DNA of 64,000 nucleotides. Source: Mycobacterium lepromatosis. GTDB lineage: Bacteria > Actinomycetota > Actinomycetes > Mycobacteriales > Mycobacteriaceae. Below the pieces are notes generated by a model that was given only the letters and a program-made list of their open reading frames with translations, did not search any database and was not told the origin of the DNA. A program made the position numbers and the translations under genes. Position 1 is the first letter of the stretch, and every line of letters starts with the position of its first letter. Positions 11,087-23,604 of the stretch are shown one piece after another. The stretch is from positions 1,488,001 to 1,552,000 of the forward strand of contig NZ_CP083405.1 of the NCBI RefSeq assembly GCF_000975265.2. Direction: 5' to 3'.

Positions 11087-11870
11087 ATGACTACGCTGCT
11101 GTGGTTCGCCTCCGTCGCTGACGGTAATTCCGCACTGATCGGGAGCCTGCTCTGCGATTCCAAGGCTGTGGTGGAAGACCAGTGGGCGTCGGTGGAGCAA
11201 ACGTCTCAGGAACGCGAACACGAGCACACCGACCTGGCACCACCACCAATGCCTTGCGGGCGCAGAGCGTAACCATAGACGTCGATTACTGCATACTGCC
11301 AAGCAAAAATTCATCACCCCCGGCCACAGCCAAATGCCTCCACGATACGGTGACTGGGGCGTCCACCGCACGGGTAGTGATCGTGTATCGTCGATGCACG
11401 ACACGGTCTGTAGGAGCAATCTTATCGACACGCTTTGCCTGGTTTCGTTGCTAGGCATCCGCAACCTGGTGTTCGGTGTTCGCGGTCAACAAGATGTATC
11501 TGATCAATTGGGATCGCGAGAGATGCGAGTCGATTTGAGACTAATTCCATGCCTTGGCGGCCAGCCTTGACTTCCAGGACCATGATCTTCATCACGATTG
11601 TTGCGCAGCATGGTGACCCAATTAGACCAAACGTTGTGGTATACCAGGCCAGCGGCGTTATCGCACTTCGAGGAGGTTTAAGTCGCCGGTGAACGCAAGC
11701 TGGTAGATGTGTGGTTCCCCATATCAATACGTTATTCGGTCACTCATCCATGAGCATCGAGAACACGCAACTACGTCGGCACGGTGGTCAGCGGGGGTGA
11801 TGCGGTCGGGGGGACGAAGTAGTCGTACTGCCGATTGACAAGATTCCCCGGATCACATTCGAGACGAACT
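11087..11870 (+). pseudogene. cysN: Sulfate adenylyltransferase subunit 1 / APS kinase remnant
   Basis: It starts at the ATG four bases after the cysD stop, with MTTLLWFASVADGNSALIGS, an eroded GTPase P-loop, and EDQWASVEQTS. Further pieces in other frames include ALRAQSVTIDVDYCI, DTVTGASTARVVIV and, near 11823-11860, DEVVVLPIDKIPRIT. These match the GTPase and beta-barrel domains of CysN. Similarity stops near 11870. The rest of CysN and the fused APS-kinase (CysC) domain are absent, as are the genes that follow in M. tuberculosis (Rv1287-Rv1291c), so the 3' end was deleted. Confidence 0.82.
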
Positions 11871-12084
11871 TCACTGTTGGCGAAAACCAGCTTACTGAAC
11901 ACCGGCTTGGCGCGGTCTGTCTCGAACATTCCGCGTCCGCGGAAGTGAGTTCGGGGGTTAGGTTGGCATCGGTGCTTCCTTCCATTGTGAGCAAACAATG
12001 GAAGGAAGCACCGTAATAAAGGCATACCTGGGGCATGGGCCGCGCCGGTTTGGCAGAAAAATTTCCTTTGAAATGCAGTAACGC
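11871..12084. other. Gap between truncated cysN and tRNA-Arg, holding a hairpin
   Basis: About 214 bases with no supported gene. A minus-strand open frame (11771-12025) is present but overlaps clear cysN sequence and resembles nothing I know. The notable content is the perfect inverted repeat at 11971-12012. Confidence 0.35.
11971..12012. repeat. Perfect 18-bp inverted repeat with 6-base loop
   Basis: Arms GGTGCTTCCTTCCATTGT (11971-11988) and ACAATGGAAGGAAGCACC (11995-12012) are exact reverse complements around the loop GAGCAA. It lies 73 bases beyond the 3' end of the minus-strand tRNA-Arg. It could end that transcript, but no U-tract follows on either strand. It may also be a small dispersed repeat or a scar of the nearby deletion. 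Confidence 0.85.
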
Positions 12085-12160
12085 TGGTGCCCCCGGCAGG
12101 ATTTGAACCTGCGGCCTTCTGCTCCGGAGGCAGACGCTCTATCCCCTGAGCTACGGGGGC
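12085..12160 (-). tRNA. argV: tRNA-Arg (anticodon CCG), CCA encoded
   Basis: On the minus strand the sequence folds as a standard tRNA. The acceptor GCCCCCG pairs with CGGGGGC. There is a D-arm (GCTCAGGGGATAGAGC), an anticodon arm CTGCCTCCGGAGCAG with anticodon CCG, and a T-arm CGCAGGTTCAAATCCTGCC. It has discriminator A and an encoded CCA at 12087-12085. It reads CGG arginine codons. A tRNA-Arg gene sits at the same place, upstream of argS, in M. tuberculosis. Confidence 0.97.
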
Positions 12161-12354
12161 GCACAGATAACATGTTGCGCCAATGGGCTCCAGTAGATTA
12201 GCTCATCGGGATAGCTGGGCGGTATTATCCAGTTCGTCCCCGCAAGCGGGAGGTGTCTCCACTGCAGACGGCTACACCGTCTGCATCATTGCAGGGCTGG
12301 CAGCTACCGCGACGGATTCGGGTGTGATGGCCACAGCTCATAGGATGGAAGTTC

Positions 12355-14007
12355 GTGACCCCTGCCGATTTGTCCGAGCTGCTAAAAACAACTGCTATTT
12401 TCGTGCTGGCCAAGCGCGGGCTCGATGCCGACGCGTTGCCGCAGACGGTCACCGTGGAGCGGCCGCGAAATCCTGAGCACGGCGATTACGCCAGCAACCT
12501 GGCCATGCAGCTGGGAAAAAAAGTCGGCGCAAACCCGCCTGAGCTGGCCGGATGGCTTGCCGAGGTGCTGGCGCAGGCTGACGGCATCGCGGACGTAGAG
12601 GTGGCGGGGCCCGGCTTCATCAACATGCGTCTTGAGGCGTCGGCGCAGGCCATGATTGTCAACACCGTCATCAACGCCGATAAAAGCTTCGGCCACTCCG
12701 ATGACCTGGCCGGCTATCAGATCAACCTAGAATTCGTCTCCGCCAACCCGACTGGACCGATTCACATCGGCGGCACCCGGTGGGCAGCTGTCGGGGATGC
12801 ACTGGGTCGATTGTTGTCGACGCAGGGTGCCGCCGTGGTGCGTGAATACTATTTCAACGACCACGGCGCCCAGATCGACCGGTTCACCAACTCTTTGATC
12901 GCCGCGGCCAAAGGCGAGTTCACCCCGGCCGACGGCTACGCAGGCACTTACGTCACCGACATCGCTGCGCAGGTGATGCAGCAGGCGCCCTATGCGCTTA
13001 GTCTACCCGAATCCGAGATGCGCGAAACCGTACGCGAAATTGGCGTCGACTTGATGTTCACCCATATCAAAAAGTCGTTGCACGAGTTCGGCACCGATTT
13101 CGATGTCTACACCCACGAAGACTCGATGCATACCAGCGGTCGGGTCGCTGAGGCCATCGCCAGACTTCGCGAGACCGGTAATATCTACGAAAAGGATGGT
13201 GCACTCTGGTTACGCACCAGCGCTTTTGGTGACGACAAGGACCGTGTCGTGATCAAGAACGACGGTAAGCCGGCCTATATCGCTGGTGATCTTGCCTACT
13301 ACCTGGACAAGCGGCAACGCGGTTTCGACTTGTGCATCTACATGCTTGGTGCCGACCACCACGGGTATATCGCCCGACTCAAGGCTGCTGCCGCCGCATT
13401 CGGTGATGACCCGGCCACCGTCGAGGTGCTCATCGGACAGATGGTGAATCTGGTTTGCGACGGACAGCTGGTCCGGATGAGCAAGCGCGCAGGCACCGTG
13501 ATTACGCTCGACGACCTGATCGAGGCGATTGGCGTCGACGCCGCACGCTACAGCATGATCCGCTCGTCGGTGGACACTCCGATCGACATTGACTTGGCAT
13601 TGTGGTCTTCAGCCTCGAACGAAAACCCTGTCTATTATGTGCAATACGCTCATGCTCGACTATCGGCACTGGCCCGCAACGCGGCCGAACTCGGCCTGAT
13701 TCCCGACACTGGACACCTCGAGCTGCTCAGCCACGACAAGGAAGGTGCACTATTGCGCACCGTCGGTGAATTTCCGCGGGTGCTCAAAACCGCTGCTGCA
13801 CTGCGTGAACCACACCGGTTATGCCGTTACCTGGAAGACCTCGCCGGCGACTACCATCGGTTCTACGACTCCTGCCGGGTATTGCCCCAAGGTGACGAAC
13901 AGCCCACCGACCTGCACACTGCGCGTCTGGCCCTGTGTCAGGCCAATCGTCAGGTTATTGCCAACGGGCTGGCGATCCTCGGAGTCAGTGCTCCGGAGCG
14001 GATGTGA
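12355..14007 (+). CDS. argS: Arginyl-tRNA synthetase
   Basis: A 550-residue class I synthetase that charges tRNA-Arg in the cytoplasm. It starts at GTG 12355 with the ArgS N-terminal additional domain (tRNA D-loop recognition). The HIGH motif appears as HIGG within [14 protein letters not shown] near residue 140, and the KMSK-like loop as [15 protein letters not shown] near residue 380. The DALR anticodon-binding domain forms the C-terminus. The length is normal for the family. It is followed, with a four-base overlap (GTGA), by lysA, and a tRNA-Arg gene lies divergently upstream. Confidence 0.97.
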   Translation: MTPADLSELLKTTAIFVLAKRGLDADALPQTVTVERPRNPEHGDYASNLAMQLGKKVGANPPELAGWLAEVLAQADGIADVEVAGPGFINMRLEASAQAMIVNTVINADKSFGHSDDLAGYQINLEFVSANPTGPIHIGGTRWAAVGDALGRLLSTQGAAVVREYYFNDHGAQIDRFTNSLIAAAKGEFTPADGYAGTYVTDIAAQVMQQAPYALSLPESEMRETVREIGVDLMFTHIKKSLHEFGTDFDVYTHEDSMHTSGRVAEAIARLRETGNIYEKDGALWLRTSAFGDDKDRVVIKNDGKPAYIAGDLAYYLDKRQRGFDLCIYMLGADHHGYIARLKAAAAAFGDDPATVEVLIGQMVNLVCDGQLVRMSKRAGTVITLDDLIEAIGVDAARYSMIRSSVDTPIDIDLALWSSASNENPVYYVQYAHARLSALARNAAELGLIPDTGHLELLSHDKEGALLRTVGEFPRVLKTAAALREPHRLCRYLEDLAGDYHRFYDSCRVLPQGDEQPTDLHTARLALCQANRQVIANGLAILGVSAPERM

Positions 14008-15422
14008 ACGTCCGTCCCGCCGGTCCCCGGCACGCTGAAGAAACCCGTCACACCGCGACTTCACAGCGGCCGCAACCTTCAGATAGTCTGTTGCGATTGG
14101 CATCAAATGTTTGGCCGCGCAACATTACTCGAGACGAAAACGGAGTGGTTTGCATTGCTGGAAGTAAGCTGACCGACCTTGCCGAGGAGTACGGGACTCC
14201 GCTGTTCGTTATCGACGAAGATGACTTTCGTTCCCGTTGCCGGGAGATTGCGGCGGCATTCGGTGGCGGAGAAAATGTGCACTATGCCGCCAAGGCCTTC
14301 CTGTGTACCGAGATAGCTCGGTGGATCGACGAGGAAGGTCTTTCGCTCGACGTGTGCAGCGGCGGCGAGTTGGCTGTTGCGCTGCACGCTTCCTTTCCTT
14401 CAGAGCGGATTACCTTTCACGGCAACAACAAATCGGTCACAGAGTTGAGCGATGCAGTCAAAGCCGGAGTGAAATATATCGTTTTAGACTCGACGACTGA
14501 AATCGAGCGCCTCGACGCCATCGCGGGCGAAGCGGGCATCGTCCAAGATGTCCTGGTGCGCTTGACTGTCGGTGTAGAGGCGCACACTCATGAGTTCATC
14601 GCCACTGCACACGAAGACCAAAAATTCGGACTGTCGGTGGCCAGCGGTGCGGCGATGGCTGCAGTCCGCCGGGTACTCGCGACCGATCATCTGCGACTGG
14701 TTGGACTGCATAGCCACATCGGTTCGCAGATCTTCAATGTTGCCGGCTTCGAACTTGCTGCACACCGTGTCATCGGCCTATTGTGTGATATTCTTGGCGA
14801 GTTTGATCCGGAGAAGACAGCCCAGCTATCGATCGTTGACCTCGGTGGTGGCCTGGGGATCTCGTACTTGCCGGACGACAACCCACCGCCGATAATCGAG
14901 CTGGCGGCCAAGCTGGGTGCTATCGTGAGCAACGAGTCAGCAGCCGTGGGGCTGTCGGTGCCCAAATTGGTGGTCGAGCCTGGACGGGCCATCGCCGGAC
15001 CGGGCACCATCACGCTGTATGAGGTCGGCACTATTAAGGACGTTGATGTGAGTGCCACCGCTCACCGGCGCTACGTCAGCATCGACGGGGGAATGAGCGA
15101 CAACATCCGCACCGCGCTCTACGACGCGCAATATGACGTCCGACTTGTTTCGAGAACTAGCGATGCGCCAGCGGTACCGGCCAGCATCGTCGGAAAGCAT
15201 TGCGAAAGTGGCGATATCGTTGTACGTGACACCTGGGTTCCCGATGATTTGCAGCCTGGAGACCTGGTTGGGGTGGCCGCAACCGGGGCCTACTGCTATT
15301 CGTTGTCAAGCCGTTACAACATGATCGGCCGTCCCGCTGTGGTTGCGGTGTGCACGGGGCAGGCTCGTCTGATCCTGCGCCGGGAGACGGTCGACGATCT
15401 GCTGAGTCTGGAAGTGAGGTGA
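14004..15422 (+). CDS. lysA: Diaminopimelate decarboxylase
   Basis: Catalyses the last step of lysine synthesis, meso-diaminopimelate to lysine, using PLP. The fold-type III motif HYAAKAF carries the PLP lysine. HGNNKS, the glycine-rich [16 protein letters not shown] and the C-terminal [17 protein letters not shown] segments form the rest of the active site. I start it at GTG 14004, overlapping the argS stop; this gives 472 residues. That is about 25 more than I recall for M. tuberculosis and agrees with my memory of the M. leprae protein. It is the first enzyme gene of a lysA-hom-thrC-thrB run. Confidence 0.96.
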   Translation: MNVRPAGPRHAEETRHTATSQRPQPSDSLLRLASNVWPRNITRDENGVVCIAGSKLTDLAEEYGTPLFVIDEDDFRSRCREIAAAFGGGENVHYAAKAFLCTEIARWIDEEGLSLDVCSGGELAVALHASFPSERITFHGNNKSVTELSDAVKAGVKYIVLDSTTEIERLDAIAGEAGIVQDVLVRLTVGVEAHTHEFIATAHEDQKFGLSVASGAAMAAVRRVLATDHLRLVGLHSHIGSQIFNVAGFELAAHRVIGLLCDILGEFDPEKTAQLSIVDLGGGLGISYLPDDNPPPIIELAAKLGAIVSNESAAVGLSVPKLVVEPGRAIAGPGTITLYEVGTIKDVDVSATAHRRYVSIDGGMSDNIRTALYDAQYDVRLVSRTSDAPAVPASIVGKHCESGDIVVRDTWVPDDLQPGDLVGVAATGAYCYSLSSRYNMIGRPAVVAVCTGQARLILRRETVDDLLSLEVR

Positions 15423-15425
15423 CCT

Positions 15426-16747
15426 GTGTTCGGTGATGAAAGGACGGTCGGTGTAGCGGTACTCGGGTTGGGCAATGTCGGTAGCGAAGTTGTTCGCATT
15501 ATCGAGGGCAGCGCTGACGACCTCGCGGCTCGCATCGGCGCTCCACTAATGCTGCGTGGCATTGGGGTGCGCCGTGTCGCCGTCGACCGCGATGTTCCGG
15601 TCGGCTTGTTGACCAACAACATTGAAGAACTCGTCTCCCGTGCGGACGTCGACATTGTTGTTGAAGTGATGGGGCCAGTTGCGCTGTCTCGCAAGGCTAT
15701 CCTGTCAGCGCTCGAACATGGCAAGTCCGTTGTCACGGCGAACAAGGCGTTGCTGGCCGCCTCCACTGGTGAATTGGCTCAGGCAGCCGAAAGAGCTCAT
15801 GTCGACTTGTATTTCGAAGCGGCAGTAGCAGGTGCCATCCCGGTAATCCGCCCATTGACTCAGTCGCTGGCCGGTGACACCGTGTTGCGGGTGGCCGGTA
15901 TCGTGAACGGCACCACCAACTACATCTTGTCCGCGATGGACAGCACCGGTGCCGATTATGACAGCGCGCTGGCCGGTGCAAGCGCGTTGGGCTACGCCGA
16001 GGCCGATCCCACGGCGGATGTCGAAGGCCATGACGCTGCGGCTAAGGCCGCGATCCTGGCATCGATCGCCTTTCACACCCGGGTAACTGTCAATGATGTC
16101 TATCGCGAGGGCATCACCAAGATCACTCCGGCCGACTTCGTGTCGGCGCGGGCGTTAGGTTGCACTATCAAGCTATTATCTATCTGCGAGCGTATCACCG
16201 CCGACGACGGCCAGCAACGAGTTTCGGCCCGTGTGTATCCGGCGCTGGTTCCTATGTCACATCCGCTTGCCACGGTCAGCGGAGCGTTCAACGCCGTGGT
16301 GGTGGAGGCCGAGGCTGCCGGGCGGCTGATGTTCTACGGCCAGGGCGCCGGTGGCGCTCCTACTGCCTCGGCGGTGACTGGTGACTTGGTAATGGCGGCG
16401 CGCAACCGAGTGCTCGGCAGCCGCGGTCCAAAAGAATCCAAGTATGCTCAATTACCTATGGCACCAATGGGTTTCATTTCTACTCGGTATTATGTGAGTA
16501 TGAATGTAGCCGACAAGTCTGGCGTATTGTCTTCGGTAGCAGCAGAATTCGCAAAGCGCGAGGTAAGCATCGCTGAGGTTCGTCAAGAAGGTGTGGTGGA
16601 TGACGGTGGACGACGGGTGGGAGCCCGTATTGTAGTGGTCACCCATGGCGCCACCGATGCCGCGCTCTCCGACACTGTCGATGCGTTGGCTGACTTAGAC
16701 GTCGTGCAGGGTGTCACAAGTGTGTTGCGACTGGAAGGAATCAGCCT

Positions 16748-16751
<4 letters not shown>
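15426..16751 (+). CDS. hom: Homoserine dehydrogenase
   Basis: A 441-residue enzyme reducing aspartate semialdehyde to homoserine with NAD(P)H, the branch point to threonine and methionine; thrA in M. tuberculosis naming. The N-terminal Rossmann fold is seen in [16 protein letters not shown]. The catalytic domain includes the family signature with [11 protein letters not shown] and [19 protein letters not shown]-terminal ACT domain ([18 protein letters not shown]) provides threonine feedback. GTG start at 15426, three bases after lysA; its end overlaps the thrC start by four bases. Confidence 0.96.
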
Positions 16752-18848
<2,097 letters not shown>

Positions 18849-18871
18849 TCCACACCGTTGTCGGCGGGTTT

Positions 18872-18896
18872 GCTTGCTTCCGGCAAGGAAGCGGGC
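18872..18896 (+). terminator. Possible terminator after thrB
   Basis: GCTTGCTTCC and GGAAGCGGGC can pair (with two G-U pairs) around the loop GGCAA, about 25 bases after the thrB stop. Only a weak U-rich tail follows. It is a plausible end for the threonine operon before the separate rho promoter region, but support is structural only. Confidence 0.4.
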
Positions 18897-19118
18897 TATT
18901 CTTGGACCTGTCCAGCAATTGCAGAATCTGCATGTGTATCCATACTGTGTTGACGCTAGGACAACACTAAATTCTTTTCGTGGACGAGGTTCGCCGTTTG
19001 GGCCGCCGATCTTGGCGATCACCGTTAATTAGAGTCGATGATTTGGGCGCGTTCAGCACTTTGGCTGAATGCAACGACTCCTCGTATGACGTGATCAGCG
19101 AGGGAAGAAAGGAAATCC

Positions 19119-20948
19119 GTGACTGAAACGGACCTCATCACGGTTGGCGAAAACACTGATAGCACAGAGTTGTCGAACGCCGTGAGTACAGACACTCCAG
19201 ACGTCAAAGCCACTGCGGCCACCACGTCACTGGGATCGCTGTCCGCGATGGTACTTCCTGAACTGCGGGCGCTGGCCAATCAAGTCGGTGTTAAGGGCAC
19301 GTCGGGTATGCGTAAGAGCGAACTAATCGCCGCAATTGAGGAAAGCAGGGGGCAAGCCAACGGCATGTCGGTCAACGATGACCCATCGCGAGATCACGGC
19401 GGATCCGAAACGGCGATCAGCACCGAAGCACTGCCCGCCCAGGAGGAACAGAACTATGCGATCGTCGAGGCGTCCCGCCGGGAACGACGCGGTGCTTCCC
19501 GTGAAGCGGGTGCCACGGTCGGCACTGGCACAGTAGAGGCCACGGAATCGGATCGTCAGGGCACTGCTGGTGATGAGACTGGCACCCCCCTCCAAGGGAG
19601 CCAATCGGACACCAAGACCCAAGAGCGCGGACCAGATGTGGATAGCGATCAGGGTGTTGACCAGCAGAATTCGGGTTTGCAGCCGCGCGGTGACGATGAC
19701 GGCGAGGGCCGCCAGGGCAGGCGCGGACGCCGGTTTCGCGATCGCAGGCGGCGCGGTGAGCGGTCCGGCGACGGTGCCGAGGCCGAATTGCGTGAGGACG
19801 ACGTCGTCCAGCCTGTCGCCGGTATCCTTGACGTTCTCGACAATTATGCGTTCGTTCGTACCTCTGGTTATCTAGCTGGTCCGCACGATGTCTATGTGTC
19901 TATGAATACGGTGCGCAGGAACGGCTTGCGTCGGGGTGACGCAGTGACCGGAGCGGTTCGGGTGTCCCGAGAAGGTGAGCAGTCCCACCAGCGCCAGAAG
20001 TTCAACCCGCTGGTGCGTTTGAACAGCATTAACGGTGGATCGGTCGAAGACGCTAAGAAGCGGCCCGAGTTCGGCAAACTGACACCGTTGTACCCCAATC
20101 AGCGGCTTCGTCTGGAAACCACGCCCGATCGGTTGACCACCAGGGTTATAGACCTCATCATGCCGATCGGCAAGGGTCAACGCGCGTTGATCGTGTCGCC
20201 GCCCAAAGCCGGTAAGACCACGATCCTGCAGGACATTGCCAACGCGATTACCAGGAACAATTTGGAATGTCACCTGATGGTTGTGCTGGTCGACGAGCGA
20301 CCTGAAGAGGTCACCGACATGCAGCGTTCAGTCAAGGGTGAGGTCATCGCTTCGACATTCGATCGGCCGCCGTCGGATCATACTTCGGTCGCCGAGCTGG
20401 CTATTGAACGCGCCAAGCGGCTCGTTGAGCAGGGCAAAGACGTTGTCGTGTTGCTCGACTCGATCACCCGCCTGGGGCGCGCCTATAACAACGCGTCGCC
20501 GGCCTCGGGTCGCATCCTCTCCGGTGGTGTCGATTCCACCGCGCTTTACCCGCCTAAGCGATTCCTTGGCGCCGCTCGCAACATCGAGGAAGGTGGGTCG
20601 TTGACCATCATCGCCACAGCGATGGTCGAGACTGGGTCCACCGGAGACATGGTTATCTTTGAGGAGTTCAAAGGCACCGGTAATGCCGAACTCAAGCTGG
20701 ACCGCAAGATTGCCGAGCGACGGGTTTTCCCCGCTGTGGACGTCAACCCTTCCGGTACTCGCAAAGACGAGTTGTTGCTGTCGCCTGACGAGTTCGGCAT
20801 CGTGCACAAGCTACGTCGTGTGTTGTCGGGTCTGGATTCCCACCAGGCCATCGACTTGCTGATGTCGCAGCTACGCAAGACCAAGACAAATTACGAATTC
20901 CTGGTGCAGGTATCCAAGACGACGCCAGGTTCCATGGACGACGATTAG
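19119..20948 (+). CDS. rho: Transcription termination factor Rho
   Basis: A 609-residue hexameric RNA-dependent ATPase that ends transcription. It has an N-terminal SAP-like Rho_N segment ([24 protein letters not shown]). Next is a long, disordered Asp/Gly/Arg-rich insert (roughly residues 90-225) typical of actinobacterial Rho. The cold-shock-like RNA-binding domain follows ([15 protein letters not shown]). The ATPase core has Walker [10 protein letters not shown] and Walker [20 protein letters not shown] start at 19119 is preceded by a GAAAGGAAA ribosome-binding site. The 270-base leader upstream holds no gene and probably carries its promoter. Confidence 0.97.
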   Translation: MTETDLITVGENTDSTELSNAVSTDTPDVKATAATTSLGSLSAMVLPELRALANQVGVKGTSGMRKSELIAAIEESRGQANGMSVNDDPSRDHGGSETAISTEALPAQEEQNYAIVEASRRERRGASREAGATVGTGTVEATESDRQGTAGDETGTPLQGSQSDTKTQERGPDVDSDQGVDQQNSGLQPRGDDDGEGRQGRRGRRFRDRRRRGERSGDGAEAELREDDVVQPVAGILDVLDNYAFVRTSGYLAGPHDVYVSMNTVRRNGLRRGDAVTGAVRVSREGEQSHQRQKFNPLVRLNSINGGSVEDAKKRPEFGKLTPLYPNQRLRLETTPDRLTTRVIDLIMPIGKGQRALIVSPPKAGKTTILQDIANAITRNNLECHLMVVLVDERPEEVTDMQRSVKGEVIASTFDRPPSDHTSVAELAIERAKRLVEQGKDVVVLLDSITRLGRAYNNASPASGRILSGGVDSTALYPPKRFLGAARNIEEGGSLTIIATAMVETGSTGDMVIFEEFKGTGNAELKLDRKIAERRVFPAVDVNPSGTRKDELLLSPDEFGIVHKLRRVLSGLDSHQAIDLLMSQLRKTKTNYEFLVQVSKTTPGSMDDD

Positions 20949-21262
20949 CGGCCCACGCCGGTGGTGAAGTACGGCGAGCAATGGCTCGACACAGCTACCA
21001 CGCACGTGACACGCCGACGTACGTCGGCGTAGCTGCTATTTGGCGAAATCGGGATTGTTGTAGGGTCAGTAGTACAGCCGGTTTCGTCTTGGTCAATTGG
21101 TCGGGAATAATGCACGGGCGCATCTGGGTTTTTGGGGTGGTAGCGGTTGACCTGGCATAATTGGCGGTCGGCCACCACCGAACCACCTCAGGTTTTCGGA
21201 GTTCCTGCCTGGCCGCCGGATCAACACGGGGACCCGGGCGGTAGACGACCAAATAGGACATC
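20949..21262. other. rho-rpmE intergenic region
   Basis: A 314-base gap without a gene. It contains the 20-base palindrome at 21011-21030 and presumably the rpmE promoter and leader. No riboswitch or small gene is supported. Confidence 0.5.
21011..21030. terminator. Perfect 20-base palindrome after rho, possible terminator
   Basis: ACGCCGAC and GTCGGCGT pair exactly around GTAC, 62 bases past the rho stop; as DNA the whole 20 bases are self-complementary. The sequence that follows (AGCTGCTATTT) is only mildly U-rich, so it could be a terminator hairpin or a dimeric protein site. Confidence 0.45.
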
Positions 21263-21517
21263 ATGAAAGCTGACATTCATCCCGCTTACGAGGAGACCAC
21301 CGTGGTCTGCGGATGCGGCAACATCTTCCAAACGCGCAGCACCAAGCCGGGAGGACGCATTGTGGTCGAGGTTTGCTCGCAGTGCCACCCGTTTTACACG
21401 GGCAAGCAAAAGATTCTGGACAGCGGCGGCCGGGTTGCCCGCTTCGAAAAGCGCTACGGCAAGCGCAAGGTTGGGGTGGACCAGGTGGCTGCTTACCCGG
21501 AGCAGAACAACAAATAG
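21263..21517 (+). CDS. rpmE: Ribosomal protein bL31 (zinc-binding form)
   Basis: An 84-residue large-subunit protein. Cysteines in VCGCGN and [12 protein letters not shown] form the zinc site of the C-plus type of L31. The C-minus paralogue used under zinc starvation lacks them. ATG at 21263. It lies between rho and prfA, the usual mycobacterial arrangement, and is followed by prfA after about 90 bases. Confidence 0.97.
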   Translation: MKADIHPAYEETTVVCGCGNIFQTRSTKPGGRIVVEVCSQCHPFYTGKQKILDSGGRVARFEKRYGKRKVGVDQVAAYPEQNNK

Positions 21518-21607
21518 CTGGCTCACTGCCGTCCGAGCTGTGCCTGAACCTGCACAGGTCGGGCGTCGGTTTGTGTTTGGTGGTAGCAGTTTGCGGTAGG
21601 AGTTGAT

Positions 21608-22693
21608 ATGACGCAACCCGTGCAGTCGATCGACGTGTTGCTTGTCGAACACGCCGAACTTGAGCTTGCATTGGCAGACCCGGAACTGCATAGCAATCCC
21701 GCCGAGGCGCGCAGAGCCAGACGTCGGTTCGCCCGACTGGCCCCGATCGTGGCCATGCACCGTAAGCTGATATCGGCGCGCGATGATCTGCAGACCGCAC
21801 GTGAACTCGCTGCCGACGATGAGTCGTTCGCTGATGAGGTCGCCGAACTGGAATCACGGATAGCCGAACTAGATACCCAACTCACTGACATGTTGGCGCC
21901 ACATGACCCGCATGGTCCTGACGATATAGTGCTTGAAGTGAAATCCGGCGAGGGCGGTGAAGAGTCGGCCTTGTTTGCTGCTGATCTTGCGAGGATGTAC
22001 ATCCGCTATGCAGAACGGCACGGTTGGACGGTGACGGTGCTGGACGAAACCACCTCGGATCTGGGCGGTTATAAGGACGCGACGTTAGCGATTTCTCATA
22101 AAGGTGCCAATGATGGCGGCGCTGTTGACGGGGTGTGGTCACGAATGAAGTTCGAAGGCGGGGTGCACCGGGTGCAACGGGTACCAGTAACCGAATCCCA
22201 GGGTCGTGTGCATACTTCAGCGGCGGGCGTGCTGGTCTATCCAGAACCTGAGGAAGTCGGTGAAGTGCAGATCGACGAGTCGGATCTGCGTATCGATGTC
22301 TACCGGTCCTCAGGCAAAGGCGGCCAAGGCGTTAATACAACCGATTCCGCGGTGCGGATCACTCATCTACCCACAGGGATTGTTGTCACCTGTCAAAACG
22401 AACGGTCGCAGCTGCAGAACAAGACACGTGCGTTGCAGGTGTTGGCCGCCCGCCTGCAGGCAATGGCTGAGGAGCAAGTACTAGCCGACGCGTCGGCGGA
22501 TCGGGCCAGCCAGATTCGCACGGTGGACCGTAGTGAACGCATTCGCACCTACAACTTCCCAGAGAACCGTATCACGGATCACCGCATCGGTTACAAGGCA
22601 CACAATCTCGATCAGGTCCTAAACGGTGACCTGGATGCGCTTTTTGACGCGTTAAATGCTGCTGACAAGCAGTCAAGGCTGCAACAGGCATGA
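21608..22693 (+). CDS. prfA: Peptide chain release factor 1
   Basis: A 361-residue class I release factor that reads UAA and UAG. The universal GGQ motif, which triggers peptidyl-tRNA hydrolysis, is in [16 protein letters not shown]. The [18 protein letters not shown] segment and the stop-codon recognition domain precede it. It ends with a four-base overlap (ATGA) onto prmC, the enzyme that methylates this GGQ glutamine, so the factor and its modifier are co-translated. Confidence 0.97.
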   Translation: MTQPVQSIDVLLVEHAELELALADPELHSNPAEARRARRRFARLAPIVAMHRKLISARDDLQTARELAADDESFADEVAELESRIAELDTQLTDMLAPHDPHGPDDIVLEVKSGEGGEESALFAADLARMYIRYAERHGWTVTVLDETTSDLGGYKDATLAISHKGANDGGAVDGVWSRMKFEGGVHRVQRVPVTESQGRVHTSAAGVLVYPEPEEVGEVQIDESDLRIDVYRSSGKGGQGVNTTDSAVRITHLPTGIVVTCQNERSQLQNKTRALQVLAARLQAMAEEQVLADASADRASQIRTVDRSERIRTYNFPENRITDHRIGYKAHNLDQVLNGDLDALFDALNAADKQSRLQQA

Positions 22694-23589
22694 CCACTCG
22701 GCTGCGGCGTGCGATTGATTCTGCTGCGACGCAGCTCGCGGAAGCTGGGATCGGTTCCGCGCGTTGCGATGCCGAGCAGTTGGCCGCTCACCTGGCTGGC
22801 ACCGACCGCGGTCGGCTGGCCTTACTTGACACGCCCGGCGACGAGTTTTTCGGGCGTTACCGCGACGCCGTTGCTGCGCGGTCACGGCGGGTGCCGTTGC
22901 AGCATCTCATCGGGACGGTGTCGTTCGGGCCAGTAGTGCTACATGTCGGCCCGGATGTGTTCATACCGCGCCCAGAGACCGAGGCCATATTGGCCTGGGT
23001 GATGGCACAGCGGCTTCCGGCGCGGCCAGTGATTGTGGATGCGTGTACTGGATCTGGCGCTTTAGCGGTCGCGCTGGCTCAGCATCGGCCTGCGGCACGG
23101 GTGATTGGCATCGACGACTCTGATGCGGCTCTGGACTACGCACGCTGCAACGCCGAGGGCACCGCAGTAGAACTTGTGCATGCCGATGTCACCACCCCGG
23201 CCCTTTTGCCTGAACTTGATGGGCGCGTTGACCTCTTTGTGGCCAACCCGCCCTACGTTCCTGACGACCCAGTCGCGCAATGCCTTTTGGAACCTGAAGT
23301 GAACCAATATGATCCGCGTCACGCGGTATTTGGCGGGCCGGATGGAATGGCGCTGACGGCTGACATTGTCGGTCTTGCCGGGCGTTGGCTGCGCCCTGGT
23401 GGCTTATTCGCCGTCGAGCATGACGACAGCACGTCGGTGCCAACGCTTGACTTGGTCTACCGAACGGATCTTTTCGACGACGTTCTAGCCCGCCAAGATC
23501 TGACTGGTCGACCGAGGTTTGTGACGGCCCGCAGGCGGGCAAGCGGAGCGCATGAATTGCGTCGCGACGATGCAGAGCGTAGCTGCTGA
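22690..23589 (+). CDS. prmC: Release factor glutamine methyltransferase (HemK family)
   Basis: A 299-residue SAM-dependent methyltransferase that modifies the GGQ glutamine of RF1 and RF2. The SAM motif is [15 protein letters not shown] and the catalytic NPPY motif lies in [13 protein letters not shown]. The N-terminal helical domain recognises the release factor. The C-terminal tail ([19 protein letters not shown]) seems slightly extended, so the protein is a little longer than I recall for relatives. It sits between prfA and the tsaC-like gene in one operon. Confidence 0.95.
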   Translation: MTTRLRRAIDSAATQLAEAGIGSARCDAEQLAAHLAGTDRGRLALLDTPGDEFFGRYRDAVAARSRRVPLQHLIGTVSFGPVVLHVGPDVFIPRPETEAILAWVMAQRLPARPVIVDACTGSGALAVALAQHRPAARVIGIDDSDAALDYARCNAEGTAVELVHADVTTPALLPELDGRVDLFVANPPYVPDDPVAQCLLEPEVNQYDPRHAVFGGPDGMALTADIVGLAGRWLRPGGLFAVEHDDSTSVPTLDLVYRTDLFDDVLARQDLTGRPRFVTARRRASGAHELRRDDAERSC

Positions 23590-23604
23590 GGAGCAGTGGC
23601 GCGC

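Noticed and set aside
11771..12025. Minus-strand 84-codon frame between cysN remnant and tRNA-Arg
   Set aside because: It runs antisense across clear CysN sequence (DEVVVLPIDKIPRIT) and through the perfect hairpin, and its product resembles nothing I know.
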